Part shown: positions 7,509 through 14,818 of the stretch, one piece after another | Layout: each line of letters begins with the position of its first letter | How positions within the stretch are numbered: the first letter of the stretch is position 1 | Assembly: GCF_030317205.1 (NCBI RefSeq) | Contig: NZ_JASZYB010000002.1 | Span: 486,501 to 550,500 of the forward strand | Direction of reading: 5' to 3' | From: Variovorax sp. J2L1-78 | Lineage (GTDB): Bacteria > Pseudomonadota > Gammaproteobacteria > Burkholderiales > Burkholderiaceae_C | Length of the DNA: 64,000 bases | The notes under the pieces: generated by a model | Seen by the model: the letters and a program-made list of their open reading frames with translations, nothing else | Database searches by the model: none | What the model was told of the DNA's origin: nothing | Program-made: the position numbers and the translations under genes

Positions 7509-9122
7509 TCAGCCCAGCATCGGCGGCTGGCCGAGCGGCCAGGGGTTGGCGTCATCGATGCGCACCCACTGGCGCGTGACGGGCGCGCCGTCGTCCTGCC
7601 ACGCACCGCGCGCCAGCGCCTCCTGCAGCGGGAACACATGCTCGACGTGGCCGCCGAGCGCGGCGTAGTCCTCGAGCCGCATGCTGAATTCGATGGGCGC
7701 GACGATGGCCGGCGTGGGCACGGTGCCAAAGCTGTTGTCGGGCATGCGCATGACGTCGACCATCACGGTGATGCCGCCGCCCGGCCACACGTAGGCCGGC
7801 GCACCGCCGCAGGTCACGTTGACCAGCGCGCGCTTGATGGCGCGGGTGAGCAGCACCGGATTCTCGGTGACGCCCGCACGCAGGCTGCCGCCCGCGCCGC
7901 CGAGGAAGAGCACGGTGCAGAGCGAGGGTTCGCAGTTCTCGCCGATGCGCTCGACGATGCGTTTCACTTCGGCGGGCATCGGCTGCTCGACCGGCTTCAG
8001 GGCCTCGTCGAGCACGTACCACTGCGCATGCTCGCCGGTGGTGGAGGTCATGAGCAGGCGCAGGCCCGGCTTGGCCACGCCCTCTTCCCAGCCCTCGATG
8101 ATCGAGAGCGGGTCGGCGATGTCGGTGCCGCCCCAGCCGTTGCCGGGGTTGGCCACCTGGAAGTAGCGGCCGGGCGTCGACTTGCGGCCCAGCATCTTGA
8201 TGCCCGATTCGGGCATGTCCAGGCAGCGCCCGGCCTGGTGCTGCGTCAGCACGCCGGTGATGTGGTCGTCGACCACCACCACCTCGTCGGCCACACCGGC
8301 GAACTGGCGCGCGAAGATGCCCACGGCGGCCGAGCCGCAGCCCACGCGCATGCGCTGTTCTTCCACGCCGTTGACGATGGGCGCGCGCCCGGCCTGGATG
8401 ACGAGGCTGGAGCCGCCGTCGATGGTGCATTCGGCCGCCTGCTTGTTGCCGAGCTTCTGCATCAGCTCCAGCGCCATGCGGCCTTCCTTCTTGCTGCCGC
8501 CGGTGAGGTGGTGCACGCCGCCGAGCGACAGCATCTGCGAGCCGTACTCGGCCGTGGTGACGTGGCCGACCACCTCGCCCTTGTAGCGGACGTTGGCCTG
8601 TTCGGCGCCCAGGAAGCGGTCGGTGTCGATCTTCACCTTCAGGCTGCAGTAGCTGAAAATGCCTTCGGTGACGACCGTGACCATGTCGACGTCGCGCGCC
8701 TTGGAGCCGACGATGAAAGGCGCGGGCTTGTAGTCAGGGTAAGTGGTGGAGGAGCCGACGCCGGTGACGAAGACCTCGTCGGCATGCAGCAGGTCGCCGT
8801 TCCAGTCGGCTTCCGCGCCTTCAGCGGCGGGCTCGGCACCGTCGCGGGCGAAAGGCACCAGCGCGGGCGACGGGTTGCTCAGCGCGCGGCGCAGCAGCAC
8901 GACGGGGTCGACGCGCACCAGCACGCCGTCGCGGTTGGCGTAGCGGTCGCAGGCACCGGTGCGGCCGTCGGAAATCTGGCAGAGCACCGGGCAGGCGTTG
9001 CACTCGACCTTGGCCGTGCTCATGCGTTCGTTGCGCGGCGGGGCCTTGCCGAAACCGGCGGCGTCGGGGATCACCGGCACGTCCATGCCCGGCAGTCCAT
9101 CTGTCTTGGTGTGTTCAGTCAT
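7509..9122 (-). CDS. hnr: 6-hydroxynicotinate reductase-like Fe-S protein
   Basis: 537 residues from the ATG at 9122; a TTG- or ATG-extended N-terminus up to 9170 is possible but less likely. In Eubacterium barkeri, 6-hydroxynicotinate reductase uses reduced ferredoxin to convert 6-hydroxynicotinate to 1,4,5,6-tetrahydro-6-oxonicotinate. Seen: a Cys cluster near the N-terminus (Cys41, Cys44, Cys48 and Cys58 in VECNACPVLC and GACDRYANR) fit to bind an Fe-S centre, then a long cytosolic domain rich in Gly turns (GGSSLVIQAG, GCGSAAVGIF, LGGAGGSLRAG). It heads the minus-strand run. Ferredoxin-NADP reductase is encoded divergently and the enamidase that would use the product lies beyond it, which supports the call. 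Family assignment is from recall, not a search; the true ring substrate may differ. Confidence 0.65.
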   Translation of the reverse strand: MTEHTKTDGLPGMDVPVIPDAAGFGKAPPRNERMSTAKVECNACPVLCQISDGRTGACDRYANRDGVLVRVDPVVLLRRALSNPSPALVPFARDGAEPAAEGAEADWNGDLLHADEVFVTGVGSSTTYPDYKPAPFIVGSKARDVDMVTVVTEGIFSYCSLKVKIDTDRFLGAEQANVRYKGEVVGHVTTAEYGSQMLSLGGVHHLTGGSKKEGRMALELMQKLGNKQAAECTIDGGSSLVIQAGRAPIVNGVEEQRMRVGCGSAAVGIFARQFAGVADEVVVVDDHITGVLTQHQAGRCLDMPESGIKMLGRKSTPGRYFQVANPGNGWGGTDIADPLSIIEGWEEGVAKPGLRLLMTSTTGEHAQWYVLDEALKPVEQPMPAEVKRIVERIGENCEPSLCTVLFLGGAGGSLRAGVTENPVLLTRAIKRALVNVTCGGAPAYVWPGGGITVMVDVMRMPDNSFGTVPTPAIVAPIEFSMRLEDYAALGGHVEHVFPLQEALARGAWQDDGAPVTRQWVRIDDANPWPLGQPPMLG

Positions 9123-9419
9123 CGTGGCGTTTCTCTCAGAAAGCGTGCTGCCACCGCGTGCAACAAACATGCCGGTTTCACGCTTGTGCGCAATTTGTCA
9201 TTTGTGTAGCATCCACTCCACGTTCATGTGGTGTTCACTACATCAACGGTCCGGAATCTACCAATCCGGCCCGATGTTTGCATGGGTGTTTTCCTGGGCT
9301 CACCGGCATGGTGCATACGGTGAACGACAATTGGGCGACTTCAGCAGGTTGACGCCGCCAGCCCCGTTCGCAAGCATTTTGTCGCCCGCCATTTCGTCCA
9401 CTTTTCATCGAGTCATTTC
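9123..9419. promoter_or_regulatory. Divergent control region between reductase run and fpr
   Basis: A 297-bp gap between divergent gene runs, less GC-rich than its surroundings. It must contain promoters for both directions. It holds a 16-bp palindrome at 9227-9242 (listed separately) and a loose direct repeat with GGTG cores at about 9309-9323. No ORF with coding character is seen. Confidence 0.45.
9227..9242. promoter_or_regulatory. Candidate operator palindrome (TetR regulator?)
   Basis: TGTGGTG-TT-CACTACA: two 7-bp arms with one mismatch. It sits in the middle of the divergent gap, where an operator for the TetR protein encoded at 10309 would be expected. No binding data; inference from symmetry and position. 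Confidence 0.3.
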
Positions 9420-10193
9420 ATGAGTGCATTCAGCGAAGAACGCGTCCTCTCGGTCCACCACTGGACCGACCGCCTGTTCACCTTCACCACCACGCGCGAC
9501 CCGGCACTGCGCTTCTCGAACGGCCACTTCACCATGATCGGCCTCAAGGTGAACAACAAGCCGCTGCTGCGTGCCTATTCCATCGCCAGCGCCAACTACG
9601 AGGAATACCTCGAGTTCCTGAGCATCAAAGTGGATGATGGCCCGCTCACCTCGAAGCTGCAGCACATCCAGGTCGGCGACACCATCATCGTGGGCCGCAA
9701 GCCCACCGGCACGCTGCTGATCGACTACACGCTGCCGGGCAAGCGCCTGTACCTGTTCGGCACGGGCACCGGCCTCGCACCGTTCATGAGCATCATCCGC
9801 GACCCGGATACGTACGAGAAGTTCGAGAAGGTCATCCTGGTGCATGGGGTGCGCCAGGTCGACGAACTGGCGTACCACGACCTCGTGATCGACCACCTGC
9901 CCAAGCATGAATTCCTGGGCGAGCTGATCGAGAAGCAGCTGCTGTACTACCCGACGGTCACGCGCGAAGAGTTCCGCAACATGGGCCGCATCACCGAGTT
10001 GGTCGAAAGCGGCAAGCTCACCGACGACCTCGGCCTGCCGCCGATCAACGCCGCCGAAGACCGCGTGATGCTGTGCGGCAGCCCCGGCATGCTGGTCGAC
10101 CTGAAGCACATGCTGGAAGCACGCGGCTTCAAGGAAGGCAACACGAGCACCCCCGGCGACTTCGTCGTCGAACGCGCCTTCGCCGAGAAATGA
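9420..10193 (+). CDS. fpr: Ferredoxin--NADP+ reductase
   Basis: 257-residue flavoprotein that moves electrons between NADPH and ferredoxin or flavodoxin. Seen: the FAD-binding RAYSIASANYEEYLEF segment (about residues 57-72), the NADP-binding GTGTGLAPFMSIIRD segment (about 117-131), and CGSPGMLVDLKHMLEARGF near the C-terminus; length and order match bacterial subclass II Fpr. Placed divergently from the hydroxynicotinate reductase, it is well suited to supply that enzyme with reduced ferredoxin, although a housekeeping role cannot be excluded. No ferredoxin gene is seen in the window. Confidence 0.93.
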   Translation: MSAFSEERVLSVHHWTDRLFTFTTTRDPALRFSNGHFTMIGLKVNNKPLLRAYSIASANYEEYLEFLSIKVDDGPLTSKLQHIQVGDTIIVGRKPTGTLLIDYTLPGKRLYLFGTGTGLAPFMSIIRDPDTYEKFEKVILVHGVRQVDELAYHDLVIDHLPKHEFLGELIEKQLLYYPTVTREEFRNMGRITELVESGKLTDDLGLPPINAAEDRVMLCGSPGMLVDLKHMLEARGFKEGNTSTPGDFVVERAFAEK

Positions 10194-10300
10194 ACCCCCC
10201 CGTGCCGCTGCGCGGCTCCCCCCCAGGGGGGCACATCCTGCGGTCTGGCAAAGCCAGGCCCGCGGATGTCGCTGGCATGTCCCGAGCACTCCTGCATTGC
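10194..10300. repeat. Hairpin-rich intergenic repeat
   Basis: Directly after the fpr stop codon lie three stem-loops: GCCGC-TGC-GCGGC (10204-10216), CCCCCC-GGGGGG around 10219-10231, and CTGGC-AAA-GCCAG (10245-10257). The arrangement, including the phrase GCTGGCATGTCCCGAGCA, resembles a repeat that I recall as abundant between genes in Comamonadaceae. It may end fpr transcription, but no T-tract follows. Only one copy was noticed in this window. Confidence 0.5.
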
Positions 10301-10308
10301 GCCGACGC

Positions 10309-11064
10309 ATGACCACCCGCAAGCCTGCCGCCAAGCCCCAGCGCAAGACGGGCGTGCGCGAGGCTGCGGCGCAGGCCACGCGCGATGCGATCCTGAAGGC
10401 GGCCACCAAGGTGTTCGCCAAGTACGGCTACGACGGCGGCAGTGTCGAGAAGATCTCGAAGGCGGCGAAGTCGTACGACCGGATGATCTACTACTACTTC
10501 GGCAGCAAGGAAGGCCTCTTCATCGCGGTGCTCGAGGGCATCTACCAGCGCATGGACGATGCCGAGGCGGCGCTCGACCTCGACACCACGCGGCCTGTGG
10601 ACGCGCTCACCGCGGTCATCCGCTTCGTGCTCGGCTACTACCGCAAGAACCCCGAGTTCGTCACGCTGCTGAACACCGAGAACCTGCACAAGGGCCGGCA
10701 CATCTCGAAGTCGCTGCGGGCACGCGAGTACTCGTCGCGCGCGGTGTCCATCGTTTCCGAGATCCTGCAAAGCGGTGCGGCGCAGGGCCTGTTCCGCACC
10801 GACCTGGTGGCACGCGATGTCTACCTGCTGATCGCGGCCACCGGCTATTTCTACACGGCCAACCGCCACACGCTCACCGCCTTCCTCGGCGAGCCGCTGG
10901 AGTTGCCGGCGGCGGTCACGCACTGGGAAGACTTCGTGATCGAAACGCTGCTGCGCACGGTGCGCGCCGACGACATATCAGACACAACATCCCCCCACGA
11001 GGACATCAAATGGCAGAAATCGCAGCCGGCGGCAAGTCGGGCAAGGTCGTCATCCAGAACATAG
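10309..11064 (+). CDS. TetR/AcrR family transcriptional regulator
   Basis: 251 residues. An N-terminal basic leader is followed by a helix-turn-helix (DAILKAATKVFAKYGYDGGS, then SYDRMIYYYFGSKEGLF, residues about 24-70) typical of TetR, and a helical ligand-binding domain. I prefer the ATG at 10309 over the TTG at 10297. The 3' end overlaps the enamidase gene by 55 nt in another frame, an unusually long overlap. Location between fpr and the enamidase suggests it controls this locus in response to a pathway compound. Confidence 0.88.
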   Translation: MTTRKPAAKPQRKTGVREAAAQATRDAILKAATKVFAKYGYDGGSVEKISKAAKSYDRMIYYYFGSKEGLFIAVLEGIYQRMDDAEAALDLDTTRPVDALTAVIRFVLGYYRKNPEFVTLLNTENLHKGRHISKSLRAREYSSRAVSIVSEILQSGAAQGLFRTDLVARDVYLLIAATGYFYTANRHTLTAFLGEPLELPAAVTHWEDFVIETLLRTVRADDISDTTSPHEDIKWQKSQPAASRARSSSRT

Positions 11065-12206
11065 GGCTGCTGCTCTCAGGCGACATCGACCACCCCATCC
11101 TCGACGCCGACACCATCGTCGTCGTCGACGGCCTGATCACCGCAGTCGGCAAGTACAAGGACTGCGACGTCGAGGGCGCCAAGACCGTCATCGACTGCAG
11201 GAAGACCACCGTCGCGCCCGGCCTCATCGACAGCCACGTGCACCCGGTCTTCGGCGACTGGACGCCGCGCCAGAGCCAGCTGGGCTGGATCGATTCGTCG
11301 ATGAACGGCGGCGTGACCACGATGATCTCGGCCGGCGAAGTGCACCTGCCCGGCCGTCCCAAGGACATCGTCGGCCTGAAGGCGCTGGCCATCACCGCCC
11401 AGCGCGCCTACGACAACTTCCGCCCCAGCGGCGTGAAGGTGCTGGCCGGTGCGCCGGTCATCGAGAAGGGCATGGTCGAGAGTGACTTCAAGGAGCTGGC
11501 CGAGGCCGGCGTGGGCCTGCTCGGCGAAGTGGGCCTGGGCACGGTGAAGGCTGGCTACGAGGCCAAGGAGATGGTGGCCTGGGCGCGCAAGTACGGCATC
11601 CAGAGCACCATCCACACGGGCGGCCCGTCCGTGCCGGGCTCGGGCTATATCGACAAGGACGTGGTGCTCGAGGCCGACGCCGACGTCATCGGCCACATCA
11701 ACGGCGGCCACACCTCGCTGCCCGAGGCGCATGTGTGCGAGCTGTGCGAGAAGTCCTCGCGCGCGATCGAGATCGTGCACAACGGCAACGAGAAGACGGC
11801 CATCGCCGCGGCCCGCGCCGCGATCGAGCTGAAGTGCCCGCACCGCGTGATCCTCGGCACCGACGGCCCGGCCGGCTCGGGTGTGCAGCCGCTGGGCATC
11901 CTGCGCATGGTGTCCTTCATCACGGCTTTCGCCAACATCCCGGCCGAGCAGGTGTTCTGCTTCGCAACCGGCAACACGGCGCGCATCCGCAACCTCAACT
12001 GCGGGCTGATCGAAGTGGGCCGCGATGCCGACTTTGTCTTCATGGACCGCGCGCAGCATTCACCCGCCGCCGGCCTGCTCGAGAGCGTCGCGCTCGGCGA
12101 CATCCCGGGCGTGGGCATGGTGATGATCGACGGCATCGTGCGCGCCGGCCGCAGCCGGAACACGCCGCCGGCGACCGAAGTGCCGGTCGTTCTCTCCGGG
12201 CACTGA
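11010..12206 (+). CDS. ena: Enamidase-like amidohydrolase
   Basis: 398 residues. Enamidase of the E. barkeri nicotinate pathway opens the ring of 1,4,5,6-tetrahydro-6-oxonicotinate to give 2-formylglutarate and ammonia. Seen: the amidohydrolase metal motif GLIDSHVHP (His76, His78), GEVGLG with Glu173, further candidate ligands His202 and His229, and catalytic Asp285 in GTDGPAGSG; the composite barrel has small beta domains at both ends (IQNIGLLLSG and GRDADFVFM). The start ATG at 11010 has a GAGG site 7 nt upstream. It lies inside the end of the TetR gene. Together with the reductase at 7509 this makes a two-step reductive ring-cleavage pair. Another cyclic amidase or deaminase specificity is possible. 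Confidence 0.68.
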   Translation: MAEIAAGGKSGKVVIQNIGLLLSGDIDHPILDADTIVVVDGLITAVGKYKDCDVEGAKTVIDCRKTTVAPGLIDSHVHPVFGDWTPRQSQLGWIDSSMNGGVTTMISAGEVHLPGRPKDIVGLKALAITAQRAYDNFRPSGVKVLAGAPVIEKGMVESDFKELAEAGVGLLGEVGLGTVKAGYEAKEMVAWARKYGIQSTIHTGGPSVPGSGYIDKDVVLEADADVIGHINGGHTSLPEAHVCELCEKSSRAIEIVHNGNEKTAIAAARAAIELKCPHRVILGTDGPAGSGVQPLGILRMVSFITAFANIPAEQVFCFATGNTARIRNLNCGLIEVGRDADFVFMDRAQHSPAAGLLESVALGDIPGVGMVMIDGIVRAGRSRNTPPATEVPVVLSGH

Positions 12207-12455
12207 CGCCCGCCGCCGGGGCGCCGCTCGACTGCCGGCGCTCCAGCATCCCCACCCCCTTTCCAGGACGTGACGGTGCGCGCTGCGCCCCACGTCGGCG
12301 CTCGCACGCCCGAAATGCGTCTCCGCAGGCCTGAAATGCCGGGCACGCTCCGTGCTTACGGGGCCTTTCATGCATACGTGGATCCAATATTACAAATGGG
12401 CCGTGATCGCCTCGCCGAGGCAATGCGACGGTCACGATGACGGAGCGCACGCCTG
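12207..12455. promoter_or_regulatory. Intergenic gap before GntR regulator
   Basis: 249 bp without a convincing gene. The last 100 bp are relatively AT-rich (TCCAATATTACAAATGG near 12380-12400) and include the 8-bp palindrome TGGATCCA at about 12379-12386, a possible autoregulatory site. Promoter assignment is inference. Confidence 0.25.
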
Positions 12456-13133
12456 ATGGACCGCCTGCTGGCCAGCGCCGAGCAGGAGGCCTACGACTAC
12501 GTGCTGCAGCGCATCCGCAATGGGGCGTTCCGCGCCGGTGACCGGCTGATCGCCGAGGACATCGCCGTCGCCATCTCGGCCAGCCGCATGCCGGTGCGCG
12601 TGGCCTTCCGCCGCCTGGCGACCGAAGGGCTGCTGCTGATCCGGCCGAACCGCGGCGCGACGGTGCGCGGCATCACCGTGGCCGAGATGCGCGAGGTGTT
12701 CGAGATGCGCGCCGTGCTGGAGGCCCAGGCGGTGCGCGTCGCACTGCCCCATCTGGGCGCGCAGGAACTGCGCGACGTCGAGAACCTGCTCGAGCGCATG
12801 GACCGCCACGGTGCCGACGTGCAGCAGTGGGTGACGCACCACCGCAACCTCCACGAATATCTCTGCGGCCTGAGCCAGCGGCCCCGGCTGATCGCGCAGA
12901 TCGCCGCGCTGCATTCCTTCGTCGAGCCGCACATGCGCCTGTGGATGGAGCACACGGCCAAGCCCAACAGCACCGAGCACGACCACCACGCCCTGCTGCA
13001 CGCGCTGCGGCGCGGCGACCCTGACGAGGTCGAGGAGGCGATGCGCGAGCACATCGTCTCCACCATCCCGCCGTTGGAGAAGCTGATGGCCGACGGCGTG
13101 CCGTTGCCCGCGGCGGTGTCGCGCCAGGCATAG
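12456..13133 (+). CDS. GntR family (FCD-domain) transcriptional regulator
   Basis: 225 residues. A winged helix at about 8-75 (RLIAEDIAVAISASRMPVRV is the GntR recognition region) is followed by an all-helical FCD ligand domain, with metal-site-like His and Asp residues in [18 protein letters not shown] members often sense carboxylic acids. It precedes the gamma-glutamyltransferase and peptide-transport genes in the same direction, so it is their likely local regulator. Confidence 0.88.
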   Translation: MDRLLASAEQEAYDYVLQRIRNGAFRAGDRLIAEDIAVAISASRMPVRVAFRRLATEGLLLIRPNRGATVRGITVAEMREVFEMRAVLEAQAVRVALPHLGAQELRDVENLLERMDRHGADVQQWVTHHRNLHEYLCGLSQRPRLIAQIAALHSFVEPHMRLWMEHTAKPNSTEHDHHALLHALRRGDPDEVEEAMREHIVSTIPPLEKLMADGVPLPAAVSRQA

Positions 13134-13182
13134 ACCAGCCGCACCTTTTTTCCATCCCCTTTTTCGCCCTCACACCGCTCCC

Positions 13183-14772
13183 ATGCGCAACTTCGAACGA
13201 CCCGGCCGCTCCGTGGTCATGGCCCGCAATGGCATGGCCGCCACCTCGCACCCCAGCGCCACGCTCGCTGCGGTCAACATCTTGCAGGCCGGCGGCAACG
13301 CCATGGACGCGGCCATCGCGGCCTGCGCGGTGCAGGGCGTGGTCGAACCCGGCTCGACCGGCATCGGCGGCGACTGCTTCGCGCTGTACGCCCGCCAGGG
13401 CCGCGACGACGTGGTCGCCTTCAACGGCTCCGGCTGGGCACCGGCCGCGGCCACGCCGGCTGCGCTACAGGCCCGCGGCGTGACCGAATGGACCCGCCAG
13501 TCGCCCCATGTGGTGACGGTGCCCGGCGCGGTCGACGCCTGGGCCACGCTGGCGGCCGAACACGGCACGATGCCGCTCGCAGCGCTGCTGCAGCCGGCCA
13601 TCGCCTTGGCCGAAGAAGGCTTCGCGGTGGCGCCGCGCTGCGCCAGCGACTGGGCGTTGCAGGCCACCCTGCTGCGCGATGACGCCGACGCCGCGCGCGT
13701 GTACCTGCAGAACGGCCACGCACCGGCCGAGGGCACCGTGCACCGCTTCCCCGAACTCGCCGCCACATTGCGCGCCATCGCGGCCGGCGGGCGCGATGCG
13801 TTCTACAAAGGCGCGATCGGCCGCGGCATCGTCGAGTTCCTGCAGTCGCGCGGCGGCCTGCACACGGCGGAAGACTTCGCGCGCTACCGCGGCGAGTACG
13901 TGCAGCCGATCCGCACGCGCTTTCGCAGCATGGACATCCTCGAATGCCCGCCCAACGGCCAGGGTGTGATCGCGCTGCTGCTGCTCAACATCCTCTCGGG
14001 TTTCGCGGCCGAGGGCGACCCGCTGTCGGCCGACCGGCTGCATCGGGAGATCGAGGCGGCACGCCTGGCCTATGCGGCGCGCGATGCCTGGCTGGCCGAT
14101 CCGAAGCACGTGCCGGTCGACGCCGATTGGCTGCTGTCGCCGGGCCTGGCCGACGAACTGCGCGCGCGCATCGACCCACGGACCGCGGCGGTGCACGTGC
14201 CGGCACCGCAACCGGCGGCGCACCGGGACACGGTCTACATCAGCGTGGTCGACCGCGACCGCAACTGCGCGAGCTTCATCAACTCCATCTTCCACCCCTT
14301 TGGCAGCGGCCAGCTCGCGCCGGGCGGCGTGCTGCTGCACAACCGCGGCCAGAGCTTCTCGCTCGATGCGGCGCACCCCAACGCCATCGGCCCGCACAAG
14401 CGGCCGATGCACACCATCATCCCCGGCATGGTCGTGCAGGACGGCCGCGTGCGCATGCCCTTCGGCGTGATGGGCGGGCAGTACCAGGCGATGGGCCATG
14501 CGCACTTCATCTCCAAGGTGCTCGACTTCGGGCTCGACCCGCAGGCGGCCATCGACCTGCCGCGCGTGTTCCCGGTGCCGGGCACCACGCAGGTCGAGGT
14601 CGAAGGCACGCTGCCGACGGCCACGCGCGACGAACTCACGCGCCGCGGCTTCGAACTCGTGAAGCCCGAGATGCCCATCGGCGGCGCGCAGGCGATCTGG
14701 ATCGACTGGGACACGGGCGTGCTGCACGGCGCCTCCGACCCGCGCAAGGACGGCTGCGCGCTCGGCCACTGA
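13183..14772 (+). CDS. Gamma-glutamyltransferase family protein, cytosolic type
   Basis: 529 residues. The Ntn-hydrolase precursor has the large-subunit hallmark AVNILQAGGNAMDAAIAACA (about 30-49) and EPGSTGIGGDCF. The expected autoprocessing Thr is Thr350 in AAHRDTVYISVVDRDRN, which would separate large and small subunits. C-terminal blocks include RPMHTIIPGMV and FGVMGGQYQAMGH. No signal peptide is visible, unlike periplasmic Ggt, so it likely acts on imported substrate. It belongs to the broader Ggt group that also includes cephalosporin acylases, so the exact substrate is open. The peptide ABC genes that follow suggest gamma-glutamyl peptide or glutathione use. Confidence 0.85.
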   Translation: MRNFERPGRSVVMARNGMAATSHPSATLAAVNILQAGGNAMDAAIAACAVQGVVEPGSTGIGGDCFALYARQGRDDVVAFNGSGWAPAAATPAALQARGVTEWTRQSPHVVTVPGAVDAWATLAAEHGTMPLAALLQPAIALAEEGFAVAPRCASDWALQATLLRDDADAARVYLQNGHAPAEGTVHRFPELAATLRAIAAGGRDAFYKGAIGRGIVEFLQSRGGLHTAEDFARYRGEYVQPIRTRFRSMDILECPPNGQGVIALLLLNILSGFAAEGDPLSADRLHREIEAARLAYAARDAWLADPKHVPVDADWLLSPGLADELRARIDPRTAAVHVPAPQPAAHRDTVYISVVDRDRNCASFINSIFHPFGSGQLAPGGVLLHNRGQSFSLDAAHPNAIGPHKRPMHTIIPGMVVQDGRVRMPFGVMGGQYQAMGHAHFISKVLDFGLDPQAAIDLPRVFPVPGTTQVEVEGTLPTATRDELTRRGFELVKPEMPIGGAQAIWIDWDTGVLHGASDPRKDGCALGH

Positions 14773-14818
14773 GCCCTTCCTCCTTCCCTTCTTCTCATCA
14801 ACCGCAACGGAGTTTTCG

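Noticed and set aside
8244..8267. Possible ApbE-type flavinylation motif DHITGVLT in the hydroxynicotinate reductase (residues 286-293)
   Set aside because: The accepting Thr/Ser position of the DxxSGAT-type motif is occupied by Leu and the Ala by Val, so covalent FMN attachment here is not supported.
12379..12386. TGGATCCA palindrome as an assigned GntR operator
   Set aside because: Too short and without match to a known FCD-type operator pattern; kept only as a remark in the intergenic entry.
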